Of a stretch of 64,000 nt of DNA, positions 11,926 through 24,800 are shown piece by piece. The stretch is from Adiantum capillus-veneris (taxonomy: Eukaryota > Streptophyta > Polypodiopsida > Polypodiales > Pteridaceae): the NCBI GenBank assembly GCA_014529385.2, contig CM043953.1, forward strand, positions 111,296,549-111,360,548, given 5' to 3'. Both the position numbers and the translations under genes were made by a program. The stretch's first letter is position 1, and each line of letters starts with the position of its first letter. Below the pieces are notes generated by a model. That model searched no databases. It saw only the letters and a program-made list of their open reading frames with translations, and had not been told where the DNA came from.

Positions 11926-12273
11926 TCAGAAGTGGGCAAAAAAATCCTTATTCATTCTATCCGCTTTGGATATCCATGTAGAGACCGAAGCATGATATGC
12001 AAATCCGGATTTCTTAGTTTGAATGTGACTAAGTGTCTCTCTGGTGTCAACCTCACGCTCACCCAAGAACTCATCTCCTGGAAACTCCTCAAGTTGTAGG
12101 CGAATACAATTCAAGCGGTCCTGCAGGGTCATGCTCCCTGCAAAACAGGCATCGTCGCCACTCTGCAGTGGTTTGTTTGCAAGCCTGAGAGGATGCAATG
12201 ATGCATGTAAGTAGGTGGGACGATGGATCTGAAGAAGCAGTGCTTGTTCAAACATCTTGATCATTTGCGACAA
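11926..12273 (-). pseudogene. LINE linker between endonuclease and reverse transcriptase
   Basis: This 115-residue frame is rich in Leu, Gln and Arg and sits, on the minus strand, between the endonuclease and the RT motifs. Its position identifies it as the inter-domain linker. It contains no catalytic motif I recognise. Confidence 0.55.
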
Positions 12274-12455
12274 TGAAGCATCCTCTACACTAAGTCAGGT
12301 ATGTGCAATCCACGTCTAGGCATAGATGAAGTTGCAAAACTCAAGTGCAAAGAAACTGGGTGCGAGGCCAAATCGTGACCGTACCACCATGGAATGTTGC
12401 CCATGCACCCACATAAAATTTGTCCAATCTCTCTGGCAGACGACTTGACTGCCGT

Positions 12456-13085
12456 CTAAAACACCACGAAAGCTGAAATGATTGTGGCATGCCAATCACA
12501 GATGAAAGCGTCTGTGCCAGAAACTACAAAAAGGAATCTGTCCCAAGCATCTCTCTCACACGGTGCTACATATGGTAAGGATGGGGGTTGAATGGTGCGC
12601 CAATCCTCACTAGTCTTTACATTGTTGTAATCACCGCTTACAACCCATGAATCCACAGGGGTTAATGCATGTACAATCTGCTACTAGAACTCAGTTGTCT
12701 CCCCCATTCAAGTGGGTGCATAGATGCACATCACAATATCCTCAATCTCCAGAGTAACCCACATCGCTCAACCAGGTACTAAAGTATCATGGCCAAAAAC
12801 ACAATGGCGCCAACAACAGGATCCCACAGAAATGCATACACCATTGCTAGAGTATGTATGTCCTATCGTAGTTTCCCAAAATGTATGAGAATCCCCAGGC
12901 AGCAATTTGCCACATCTGCGGTAACTATCCATACATAACTTGTGCCCCTCCACAAGAAGGATATCCACATCTCGATCTACATTAAAGCGCAAATCTCTAC
13001 GAAGCAAATTCTGTCTAGGACCAATGATGCTAGTTTGATGCAAGCCATTGACGTTCCAAGTGACAATATGTAAATGTGTGTCAAC
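12456..13085 (-). pseudogene. LINE apurinic-type endonuclease domain
   Basis: On the minus strand, HIVTWNVNGLHQTSIIGPRQ (near 13000-13070) is the amino-terminal motif of the endonuclease/exonuclease/phosphatase fold (consensus WN(V/I)(N/R)GL). DILLVEGHKL follows in the place of the usual ..LQE motif. VVSGDYNNVKTSEDW (12600-12650) fits the (G)GDFN motif. The domain is spread over more than one frame and is not functional. Its 5' side is cut by the MITE at 13086. Confidence 0.8.
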
Positions 13086-13823
13086 CAGGGTTGTCCACGT
13101 TCGACGTACAGGACGTTCCATACCGTACCGCACGACTAGTACGTTCCGTACATGAGTCGTCCGGTTTTTGTTTTTTTTTTTTTTTTTTTTTTTTTTTTGG
13201 GGGCGATTTTTGGTGTGGGAATGTTTTGCATCTCGACTGCATTTGAACAAGAGCCCAATGGCTACATTGGCTCAAACCACCATGACCTATGTGCGACGAG
13301 GCTTGGGTAGCAGATCTACTATGGCCGCCACCACTTTGGAGATCATGATTCTTCTTTCTTCGGACATTGCCGTTTCCAATGTCCATGGACAGATCTTTCA
13401 TGTTCTAACTTTTAAGACTTAAGTTACAAGTATTTAGTACTAAGCAGTGTTAGAAAAAAGCGGGGGTCTAGTGTATTTTAACCAGTTGAAATTATAAAAT
13501 CCCGGTTAGATTTTGAGCTTGCCTCTAAGAAAACCGGAAAATTTACACAAGTTTTAGTGTAATTACCGGCAAAAGCTTCAAATTTTGACCTGAAAACTCA
13601 AGTTTTCCCTTATTTTGATCGGTTAGGAAAAATGTTTGTTTCTAGCCCTGGTACTAAGTACTAAGGACGATGTCATGACTGATATGATCTATCATGTGTA
13701 AGACGCATGATTTTTTTTTGCATCGTACGTTACGTCACCGTACGTCTAATTTTTTTTAGTTCGATTAGTACCGCACGTCTTCGTACGTGTACCCGTCGTA
13801 CGTGACCGTACGTGTCAACTATG
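13086..13823. mobile_element. hAT-like MITE, copy 1 (738 bp)
   Basis: The 8-bp target duplication GTGTCAAC lies at 13078-13085 and 13824-13831. Terminal inverted repeats are short and imperfect: CAGGGTTGTCCACG at the left and CATAGTTGACACGTACGG (complement of the right end). The subterminal regions are full of CGTACG-type words. A run of about 31 T lies at 13169-13199. No transposase is encoded. A second copy in the opposite orientation is at 29508-30026. It is inserted between ORF1 and the endonuclease of the LINE, so it is younger than the LINE. Confidence 0.87.
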
Positions 13824-13831
13824 GTGTCAAC

Positions 13832-14670
13832 CATTGATGAATCTGAAACCTTGAAAGCATACATCAATCGTGGTTACGGCCACAAGCCTTAAGATCAATG
13901 ACGTGCTCTCTAGATTCTTGGCCTAAGCCCTAGAACAAGAGCTAAAGGAAGTGCATCCCCATCATGTGGCAGCAGTCGGGGAGCTGTCATGGAGCAAAGG
14001 AGCGAGCAGCTGTAAACCACAAACCAAAGTAGCTAGAAGACCATCCCAGAGTGGAGAGGACTACTAACTCTAACCATACTCAGGAGGGATCGATGCAGCA
14101 TGATCCACGTACAAAACCAACGATAAACAGTAGGAATCCTCAGTATGGAGCCAATGTATGGCTCCTATGCTCTGTGCCAGTGTGTTAGTAGCAATGCATG
14201 ATGGAATACAGTCTGCCCAAGTTTGGATAGCCTACAAGGTGTGGCGAAGAACAAAGTCCATAATTGAAACCTCTGTCCATGTCTCTATGCCATTAAAGGG
14301 TAGGGAGAAAGAGAGCATGGGGCTCTGCCTACTACCCAGAAGAGAGCATGCCTTCAGCGCACGTCGTAGAATGCACAGCCGAACTAATAAGGGACCAATG
14401 TTGTCACCGTTGTAGTCAGCTCTACAAAACTGCCAAGCTGGAGGTGCAAAAGCTATGAAGGATCTAGGAACATGAGGTGGTGGCGGGGCACACTCTAGAG
14501 GTGGGGAGGATGGAATGTCGTGGGTGGGGGTGGTCGGGTTGGGTTGTGCCGCAGGGGAAGATGGTGCTATAGTGTCAGTGGGTGGGACCAAAAGAAAAGA
14601 AGGGCTGGTGGAGATGGCAGAGGTGGGAAGTTTGTCTCCATGGATGAATGCAAGGAAGCTTTGGGTGAAT
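13832..14670 (-). pseudogene. LINE ORF1 region, proline-rich part
   Basis: The minus-strand frame 14232-14591 reads through a proline-rich segment (SSPAAQPNPTTPTHDIPSS, PPPPHVPRSFIAFAPP) and then a Leu/Arg-rich part. It lies between the CCHC-bearing part of ORF1 (upstream, beyond the hAT element) and the endonuclease, which is where the ORF1 carboxy-terminal half of a plant L1 would be. I call it from context; the sequence itself has no diagnostic motif. Confidence 0.5.
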
Positions 14671-17600
14671 CAGAGTTACCCGGAACACGGAACGGGAACG
14701 GCGACGGGCCTCCCTGCAAAACGGGGAACGGGAATGGGCTCGGAATGGGAACAGCGCGTAACGGGAGGTTAAAAAAACACCCAAATATTGTTTTTTTTCG
14801 CGTTTTTTAGCGTGATGTGTTTGAATACAAGTACTACTAGAGTCCTTTGACTCTAATACCCACAAAAACCACAATTCGAAGACCATTCAACCTTATTATG
14901 ACTTGATTGGGATGTGCGGCGCCCAGAGTACATAGCACATACACAACATTGAGCAAACACAATGCCCATACAATATGCTCTCAAATAATTGCAAGAGTAG
15001 TAGTCAGAGATAGCGCTTTGGAATTAATTATGGCTAACAAGGGCCGCCAAGGTGCTACAAAAAAAGAAAAGGTGACATACCATAATGAGAGTCGAGAGTC
15101 GAGACTACAAGGGGGGCAAACCAGTGACCACAATACCAAAAGACTGAAGGTGACAAATACCATAAAGATGCTAGTAGCTACAAATGGCAAAGAGGGCAAG
15201 GCTCAAGCAGCCATACAAAAAGGTAAGGATAAATGGCAAAGACTCAAGACTCGAGCCACTACCCTAAGAGGCCTCCAATCCGTAGTAGCCGGATGTAAAT
15301 CATGCACATCCTCCCATTCCTCATCATCGAGCTCTAGGCCCGGCTCGATCTCAGCCACGGATGAAGTACCTGGTATTGGTGGATGTGCATCTCCACTTGC
15401 CTGAGGAGCCTCTTGCTCAATCTCCCACTATGTAAAAGGATCTGTCTGTTTGTCTGTACTCTTGCAAAGCAATTTCAAATTTGCGTTGACAAAGACAAGA
15501 TCATTAGCCTTCTCAACTCCAAGCCGATTCCTCTTCTTGGAAGCAATGTGGCTAAAGGTACTTCACAATTGCTCCAAGCATGAGGTACTAACTGACTGGC
15601 TGAGAATACGGATCACCAATCTCTAAAGCTCACGGCCATCATAGCCATAGTCCTCCCACCAAAGCACTGAACCTATTTTCCTGCGATCAATCTGAGCATC
15701 TAGACTGCCAAATGACCCCCGCATCTCTCTGTACTGTCTCAGCTGATCTCTGACAATGCGTCGCCCATCTCTGTCTAGAACCATCTTGTTTAAGATCTCT
15801 GTAAATTGGTTCATGACTTCCCTATCTGTCTCTTGCCATGCACCTTGGAACTCTGGATCCACCATGTACGCTGCCCCGTGTAAAGGAGAGGCATATGAAT
15901 TCCACCTCGAGCTGCAAAGCGCATGGATCTCCTCATATCACTCTGTGTTCGGCTCAAGCTGTGCAAGCTGCTCAATCATGCGGTCCATTGCCTCATAAAT
16001 CTTGCCAATGCAAGGATCCATGCCATCCAGAACTCGAAGCAAATGAACCACCGGTTTTACCTGTGCGTCTAGACTCTTGAGCTCCTTCCAGAACTCAAGA
16101 TCCTCTGCCTTATCCTTGCACAAAAACCCTGCAACTGTCTTTGCATAGGGGGAGGTGGTGAACTCATCACTGATGAGACCTGTCGGACCACATTTTGACA
16201 TTCAGACAGCCTGCGCACAAGAAGAAAGTTGAATGCGAAGCGGGTGTCTGAATACTTTAGAAGCACTTTGCCGCCCGACCTCTTGAGGTACTCACTCCGA
16301 ACCAAGTTGTGATTGTTGATGAAAGTAACAATCTTCACTGCATCAACAATGACTGGAGCGATCCAATCTAGCTTGCCGATGTCTTTTAGAAGATCGTTCA
16401 AGCAGTGTGCCATGCAAAAGCACATTGTCACATGCGGATAGTGACCCTCTATAATAGCTGCTGCTGCCCTGTTTGATGCCTCCCCATCTGTGACAAAGGC
16501 CACCACGTGTTGCTCACCGATCGTTTCTATGACCGTTGTCCACTCTGCAGAGAGGACATCGGCGGACTTGCCAATCTCGGTGGCATCGTGAGAATGCACA
16601 AAGTACATCTCTCCACTCGAGTATGCGACGAGACCATGGATAGATTTCTTCCTTGTATCGCTCCACCCGTCGGCAATGAGGGAACGCCATGTTTTTCCCA
16701 AAGACGCTGAATATTGAGGGTTGCTTGCTCCACGATAGCCTTCTCTCGATCGAGCAAAGTGGTTCGGAGAGCCTCTAAAGATGGCGGCACATAGCCAGTG
16801 CCATACTCTCCTATCCGTTGCACCATGACTTTCCAATACTCAGACCTATTTCGATCAAACATAGAAGAGGTTAGTATCAAAAAGGCGGAAACGACGATAA
16901 CGGAAGAAATGAGAGAGAAGATTGATAAATCATAAAACATACCTCGTCGCGACAAATGGGATATGGTCGTGATAGAAGAATTGGGCCACGGCCGCATCCA
17001 CCTCTTCCTTCTTCTTTGGGTCCCAAGAGGTGGAGGGCCCGATGAAGATGCACCATCACCTAAACCGGGTAGAGAGGAAGAAGGGAAAATGAGGGTCTTT
17101 GGATCAATACCTTTGCATGTGGGCTTGGCTTTATGTTTGAATTGCCGATCCTTTTCCTCGAGCTCCTTCCTCTTCTCCATGGTTACGTTGGTGCAAAATC
17201 TCACCTCATGTCCCGGCACTCAAAGAAAGTGTGCCCTCACTTTGTCATGCCCCCCTTTACGCGTGTAAGAGCATAACTTGCATGCCCATGCACGAGAACC
17301 TCCTGCCACCGACAAGGTGCCTTCCGATGTGACTTCATCACACCACAACCATTCCCGCCTTTTGAGTGTTGCCCGCATTAACAGAGGGGTTTGTACGAGA
17401 GGAAGAGGCCATGGAATCTAGATGATGGACATTGGAATGAGACTCGAGAGAGCTTGAGGCTTAAAGCCTTGAGACTCGAGAGCAAGAGAGAGGTTGAAAG
17501 TTGAGAGCCTTGAACTTTGAAGGCTTGATGCTTGAGAGCTTGAGAGCAAGATAGAAGTTGAGAGCTTGAGAGCTTGAGAGATTGAGGCTTGAGCCTTGAG

Positions 17601-17981
17601 AGCTTGAGAGCTTGAGGCTTGAGCCTTGAGAGCAAGAGAGAGAGCCTTGAGTCTTGAGAACTTAGAAGTTGGTTCAACTTAAGAGCAAGAGAGCTTGAGA
17701 GCTTGGTAGCTTGTGAAGGAAAGGGGTGAGTGCCTGGCACATTATATAGGGACTCGATGTTTTTTATTTTTTCGATTCTGCCCGTTTTTGACCGTTGGCC
17801 GAAACTGCCCGTTTTTCCCGTTCCGTCAATTCCAGCGTTCCGAGTTCGTTCCAATGGCGTTCCGGTTTGAGCCCAACTGTCAGAACGGCAGTCCGTTCCA
17901 GGACGTTCCAAGCTGACCCAGCCGGCCGGAACGCCGTTCCGGCGTTCTAGGCATGGATTTAGTCGTTCCTTGGTAACTCTG
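14671..17981 (-). mobile_element. hAT DNA transposon (3.3 kb), full-length ends
   Basis: The 8-bp target duplication GGGTGAAT is at 14663-14670 and 17982-17989. The terminal inverted repeat CAGAGTTACC is perfect over 10 bp (left end CAGAGTTACCCGG; complement of right end CAGAGTTACCAAGG). Subterminal regions repeat GGAAC/GTTCC words. Inside is a minus-strand transposase gene with BED finger, DUF659-type core and carboxy-terminal dimerisation remnant. A minisatellite of GCTTGAGA units (about 17440-17720) lies upstream of the transposase start. The element interrupts LINE ORF1. Confidence 0.92.
15430..17412 (-). pseudogene. hAT transposase (BED finger, DUF659), decayed
   Basis: The likely start is the ATG at 17412 (MASSSRTNPSVNAG). 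A BED-type zinc finger follows at about 17200-17340: ACKLCSYTRKGGHDKVRAHF, then PGHEVRFCTNV. A credible intron lies at about 16846-16942 (donor GAG/GTATGT, acceptor AATAG). The DUF659-type catalytic core is 16200-16836: SLIADGWSDTRKKSIHGLVA, VAFVTDGEASNRAA, FCMAHCLNDLLKDIGKLDW, DTRFAFNFLL. The region 15938-16201 continues the transposase. Near 15490-15600 one frame gives NRLGVEKANDLVFVNANLKL, the hAT carboxy-terminal dimerisation signature. Several stops and frame changes break the gene (for example in the BED finger and between 15.5 and 15.9 kb), so it is inactive. The family is the plant DUF659 hAT group. Confidence 0.85.
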
Positions 17982-17989
17982 GGGTGAAT

Positions 17990-18840
17990 GCCGTGAAGTA
18001 CACGGTATGTCCGGTTGCGGTTGAAACAGTTAAGTAGCTGAGATCTGTGAGACTGTCGAAGAGAGAGGCTAACAAGGTGGTGGGTTTGGTGCTGCTGGAT
18101 GTGGCCCCTGCCGAAAAGTATGGCGGCGAAAAGTCTTCTACCAACCACCCGTTGCACCCTGAGATTGGGGATGCTATGGCTCAAAGCGACGTAGAGGGTA
18201 GGAATGGCAATCTCTCACCATGTGTCCAAACTGATGGCATCTCAAACACTGATCCGAGCGACTAGTAACCACCAACCTCTATAAACGGACCTGATCTGTA
18301 GTGGGATCGCGAAGTCATACTGTATCCGGAAAATGGGTGTCCACGGGTGCGTAGACCTATACCTGTGGTGTGCTGATCTTTGTAGCTAGTAAACCTGGTA
18401 TAATCAGACCCCACCTAGCAGCTATACCCATAACACAACCTGAAAGATGTACTGAGAGCGGAGCGATGGAAATGAGAGAGTGATCGGGAAATGAGGGATC
18501 CTTTGGTGGCAATCAAACTCCTCAAGATCGAAATTTGGTGTCTAGCACTCTAAAACCAACAGCCGGGTCCTTGCAACAATAGGAGAGCGACTGTAGAGAC
18601 ACTCAGCACAGCGCTCGTCTAAAAGCTGGCACCTGAGAGATGTCGCGACCCAGCATGCTGAGCTCCAAGATGCTACTTTTGGAGCCCAATGTCTGGCCCA
18701 CGTGCCGCCTTGATACTGGCCAGATCCTCCATAGTCAGGTCATATGTCCAAGTGAAGGGTGCGTGGGCAGTCATCGTGACGCCCGGTGGTGGCCGCCATG
18801 GAGCAAGAACCGACCGAAGGGTAAAAGTCGAAGAAAATCA
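17990..18840 (-). pseudogene. LINE ORF1, amino-terminal part with CCHC knuckle
   Basis: On the minus strand, DQCLRCHQFGHMVRDCHS (near 18190-18245) is a CX2CX4HX4C zinc knuckle, as found in plant L1 ORF1. Upstream, near 18690-18775, a frame reads MTAHAPFTWTYDLTMEDLAS, which may be close to the protein start. Stops separate these pieces. The hAT element cuts the region at 17982. Confidence 0.7.
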
Positions 18841-18843
18841 AAG

Positions 18844-20110
<1,267 letters not shown>

Positions 20111-20164
20111 CACCATTTTGTAACAGATTGGTCTCATAGGTCATTTTGGCCTTTTGAAGACATT

Positions 20165-21842
20165 AATATAACATTTCATTTGTCTTCTCCACCGTTGCCT
20201 TGTATATGCATGTGGCATTACGAGTGTTCTCTATGTCAGAGGATCTTTTCACAGTCGAGCCTGATTGGAGTTGAGGTGTCCACTAGATCAAAGGCCATTC
20301 CATGTCTTCATTGCAAATTCCGCTGAATATTCTGCCACTTGACATAGTGAGGCATTGCATGTTGCATTGATAACTTCTTCGACATGATAGATTGCATCAT
20401 TGCAGACATGCATTGGAAACATGAAGATGTTGGTTGCTAGTATCAAGATTTGTTAGCAGTCTATGATGACAAGGGAACACGGCATCCAAATCGGCCCATC
20501 CGCTTTCAAGTCTTGGCAATGTTTGGAGAACCAATGCCCCCACCTCCTTAGAGACATCCATCTATCGAGAACAGGTATTGGATCATCACTATTTGTACAC
20601 ATCTTGGGTAGCCCATCGGGTCCACATTATCCCCATGTTCTTAGCAATAGGGAGCCACCAAACCGGAGCCGAAGGATTCCAATCCAGGGCAGCCACCACG
20701 GGCAACTGCACGCATCATGAGTCTACATTCACAACATCATCTGTTGCAGAGACAAGGACCCATCTAGAGCTTCCATCATTTGGCAATCTAGTACAAGCCC
20801 CAAGAGGAGCCTCTTATCTTTGAGAAGTTACTTGGCGGTTTCTTGAGACATCATACAGAGGTTTTCACATGGTTCGTGGGCAATCGAACCATGGGCAATC
20901 CAAAAGACCAACCCATCTTCATCATCCACTTGGCCTTGCTCTCGCCAATCCTACCATGTAGGGGCAGCATAGGCTTGCCAGTAACCTTCAAGGACATCTA
21001 GGTTGGCATATCCATCCACCTGCTCTACGAGCATCCATCAAGTTTGCCCTTTGGTTCACACCATCCGAGTTGGGGCAGCAAAGGTTATTGTTTGACAGCG
21101 ACCAACAAGGGCATCTGGGGGGTGGTGAAGGGTCCAAAACTAAAGTCCGAATTTAAGAGAGCTCCAACACCTGTATTGTATGGTGCTTACGAAGAATTTA
21201 GCAAAGGCTTTGACGACATAACATGGGAGCCTTGTGTTTTAGAGGACCATGGCCGCCCTGCAAACACCCGCACTGTCCCTTGTAGCCCACCCTTTATCCT
21301 CTCCACTTCGTCTCTTCAGCCATACCCTGCAGCAATACCACCTTGCCCTTTCAACCACCTTCCCTGTCATGGGTTTGCTTTAGCACTGCCATAGCCTTCA
21401 TGCTTGTTCTCTTAAGCTAGCTGGAGCCCAAAGAGCTGAGGAGCAAAAGCAATGAGAGGGGCTGTGGACATGCAGTCAACAGGCGGGTATGGAAACGGCT
21501 ATGCAGGGTTAGTTAGCAGTGTATGCAGGATTCAGGTGGCTATGCTGTGGTAGGTAGGGCTGGTGAGCACGGCAGCGAACATAACAGTAATGACCAGCCT
21601 GCGGATATGGTGGTTGCAGGTCAGACACAAGCAGAGGGAGAAAGAAGTAGGTGGCACAAGCAGAATGGAGCTTAGCAACAGCAGGGCCCAAGGTAGCCGT
21701 TCAGAGCACTACGATGTTGCAAGTGGCATCATCCTCTTCACTCAGAACCATGATAAATTCGAAAAATAGGCATCCACGCTTCTACACTACAAAATATCTT
21801 TCATTCAGAAATATATTACGACCAGCCAGAGTGAAACTATAC
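20165..21842. other. Intronic sequence, no element recognised
   Basis: Several short open frames occur (20463-20823 and 21044-21394 plus; 21509-21691 minus) but none shows a motif I recognise. I looked for an RRM3 (IFVGGLD..., GFVQF) on the minus strand and did not see one. The minus frame 21509-21691 is rich in Tyr and Pro (QPPYPQAGHYCYV), which is weakly reminiscent of RBP carboxy-terminal tails but not convincing. Confidence 0.45.
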
Positions 21843-21875
21843 CGTGGTGTTGTTTGGATCATTGTCAATCCAATT
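21843..21875 (-). CDS. RBP47: RBP45/47 micro-exon (33 nt)
   Basis: Eleven codons, NWIDNDPNNTT, flanked by a pyrimidine-rich acceptor (CCATTTTCTTCGCAG) and a donor GTATAG. The DPNNTT end coincides with the linker just before RRM3 in this family, where the known continuation is IFVGGLD. The exon is in phase 0 at both sides. I infer it from sequence and splice sites; it is too short to be certain without transcript data. Confidence 0.7.
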
Positions 21876-24800
21876 CTGCGAAGAAAATGGAGAAGTATTG
21901 TCTGCTGGAGATAAATATGCATCTGCAGACAAAAAAGACAACAATAAGGAAGGAAACGATGAGACTTCCCTTGTCCACCTTCCCTGCTTTCCATCACAAG
22001 AATGAAACAACCCAGCAACTCCTAGGAAATTGAAGTAATGGATAGCCTTACCTTGCTCTCTACATAGGTAACTGTTTAAATACACGACGACCCCCAGATA
22101 AGGCTACCCTCCCTATTTTTGTTACCCAGAGCCTGAGACACACCATGATCAGGTACAAAAACAATAACACTTTCCCTTCTCCCCTCCCTCCTTTCCATCG
22201 TGCAAATCAAACAACTAAACATGTTAATCTTAGCAACTCCTAGGCTTTTGACCTAGGCAATGGAGCCTAGCCTTACCTTGTGTAGATAAATATTAAAATA
22301 CATTACTATCCCCAGATAAGACTACCCTCCCTACTTTAACACACAAGTAACTATTAAGGGCATCATTCTCGACATCATTAAGCATGAAAACATCAACGAT
22401 GGTCGATAAGCAAGTAGTGTTAAATATATGAATAACAGTATGAAAGAGGGTGACCTTTAGGTGTGACTTGCTGCACGGCAGCCATAGCTTTTCTTGGGGT
22501 GGCTGTACTGATTCGCATCGGTCTACTTGAGCAATAAACGCCATTCATTTCAGTCATTGCTCTAGTTTTCTCTGATTCATCCCCAAACCTCACAAAGCCA
22601 TAGCCTTTGGATCGTTGAGAAATCACATCCATAACCACCTTGGCTCCCCTTACAGAGGGATAGCGTAGCCTAAATGTTTCTTGCAAAATGTAATCAGTAA
22701 CATCTGGAGCAAGGTCTCCAACAAAAATGGAATGATCAGGGCCCACCTCACCTCGCTTGTCACCCATCCCAAATGAAGCCCAATTTAATCGAAACATTTG
22801 CTCTGTCTGCGGCATTTGTGTGCCACCATATGAATGCAGAACCTTTTCAGCAGCTCCATGAGATGTGAGCTCGATAAACCCATATCCTTCTGATTGACCT
22901 GTTAGTTTATTCCGTATTATCTTTACCGAAACCACCTGTAAGCCCAATGACATGATGATGAGAGATTAAGAGGATAAACAACAGTTGTCACTTTCAAACT
23001 GAGGTTTAACACTAAGTGCACAGCCAAAATGAAAATGGTAGATCAACATCAGTGACCAAGCTTTGCAAGCCAATGCAACAAGCAGACAAACCATGTCACT
23101 TGCCCTTATGGATACAACACAGGTCAATAAAAACTTTTCAGTGACAGGCTCAAATTGGCATGTAACTAGTCAAAAAAAACAAAACAAAATGGAAGGTTTC
23201 ACTGATTCAAATGGCAAATCTGATGCCTAAATCCATGGATTCACAAGTGCCGCTTCACAACATGCATTTTGAACACCCACGAATCAGTTAAGCGAGCAAA
23301 CCTTCCTTACTATGTACTTAGCATAAGAGCCACCAACCTACCTCCACCCCCTCCCCCCCACATAAATGTCACCCACAACGGATGAATCATGATAGAGACA
23401 TGACAAAGATGTCAAGCGTAGTCGATGATAAATGTGTCAAAGTTCAAATATTACAATAACTGTCACATGACACATCCCAACCCTATGTGTCCGTGGACAA
23501 TCCGTGGACAAGCTACACCATAGCAGGGTTCCCGTCAGCCAAGTCAAGTCTAGATTAGCAGTGATCTGGCACTTTGTGAGTCTATTCGTAGACCGTGCAT
23601 GTCCAGTGACTTAGCATAGATGCATATCCTCCGGTTGCACACAGCATGATCATCGGAATTCCCATCAGAATCCATTCGCATCAGTTAGGGGAATTTTCCA
23701 ATGCATTAAGCCTATTCTCCTATTTATTGGGATTCACTTATTATTTTTAAGTGACTTTCCTACAAAAGTAGGTACGGCAATTTTGCTTAGTTTCTATATA
23801 AGCAAACCCAAGTTAGCACTAAATGGCAGAAGAGGCAGCAGGTGCTTCTCGCTCAACAGGCAACTTCTCAGCAGTAACCCCCCTTATGACCCATCGCCAT
23901 CCACCTCCCATGCTTGGCGTTTCCTCCCACAGTCCCTAGATCCAGCATCGCCAACAACCAACCTTGCCTGGCGTTTTTACCACATGCAGATCAGCCCAAT
24001 CATAGCAAGTCACTTCAGCGTTTTCTCATCAAGCACTAACGCTAGACCTTGCTGCCCATCCCAGCGTTTTTGCCAGCAGATCATCAGCGATTTCAGCCCT
24101 CTAGACCAGCCGTTTTCAGCAGGTGCAGATCTGCCCTAAAACGCAGCTCAGCAGGTACAAAGCATCAGCGTTTTCATCTGCATCATTTTCAGCCATAACC
24201 ACAGCAAGAAAACAGTCATTTTCAGCCTCGATACAGCCACCGAATTCAGCGATTAGAAGATCTCAGATTTCAGCCATCGTCGTCGTCACCGTCGTCGTCA
24301 TCGTCATAGACCAAGTTGCATAGTCCATTGCATACACATTGTACACCTTTGTGCAATCAAAGAATAGACCACTCTCGCCGACGAGAGTGGGGCCTTCGGA
24401 GGAGGGTTTTACAACCTCTCGGGTGTTGTATCTCTTCTCTCTCCTTCTCTCAGTCTCATTCACTTGCACGCACAATATCCACTCACTTTGTTCGTGACCA
24501 CAGCACTCTACAAGACGGAAAGCTCTCTCTTTCCATAAGAACTAAAAGGAACCTTGAGCAATAAGGATCACTAATCTTGAGAAAATACAACATTCATTCC
24601 GCTGAACCTAACATTGGTATCAGAGCTTTGAAAGTGTTCTGCATTACTCAAGGAAAGAACCACAAGAACCACAATAATTTTTTTTGCTTGTTGAGGTTGC
24701 ACGAACCCAAGTTTACTTGGGCGTGGGGATTCCTAATCGTGTTTTGTTGAAGAGTGACAGGAATCCCAAGAAAGAAGGGCTTGTCCAGCCTCCCCTTGTG

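Larger units (their letters stand above)
6586..18840 (-). mobile_element. L1-like LINE, fragmented by three younger insertions
   Basis: Read on the minus strand, the parts occur in canonical order: ORF1 with a CCHC knuckle (17990-18800 and 13832-14670), endonuclease (12456-13085), linker (11926-12273), reverse transcriptase (11127-11595, then 7417-7657) and carboxy-terminal region (6590-7112). The gaps are filled by a hAT transposon (14671-17981), a MITE (13086-13823) and LTR element B2 (7658-11126), all inserted later. The coding frames carry many stops and shifts, so this is an old, dead copy. It lies on the same strand as the RBP gene, inside the putative second intron. The 5' end is approximate and is placed at the CT/GT microsatellite near 18.84 kb. 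No clear poly-A tail is seen at the 3' end. Confidence 0.85.

Noticed and set aside
17378-18184. 268-codon minus-strand frame rich in Leu, Ser and Lys
   Set aside because: Most of it is the GCTTGAGA minisatellite of the hAT element; the frame also crosses the transposon end into LINE sequence.
21509-21691. Tyr/Pro-rich minus frame as the RBP carboxy-terminal exon
   Set aside because: No RRM3 lies between it and the micro-exon, it lacks the usual tail motifs, and splice sites are not convincing.
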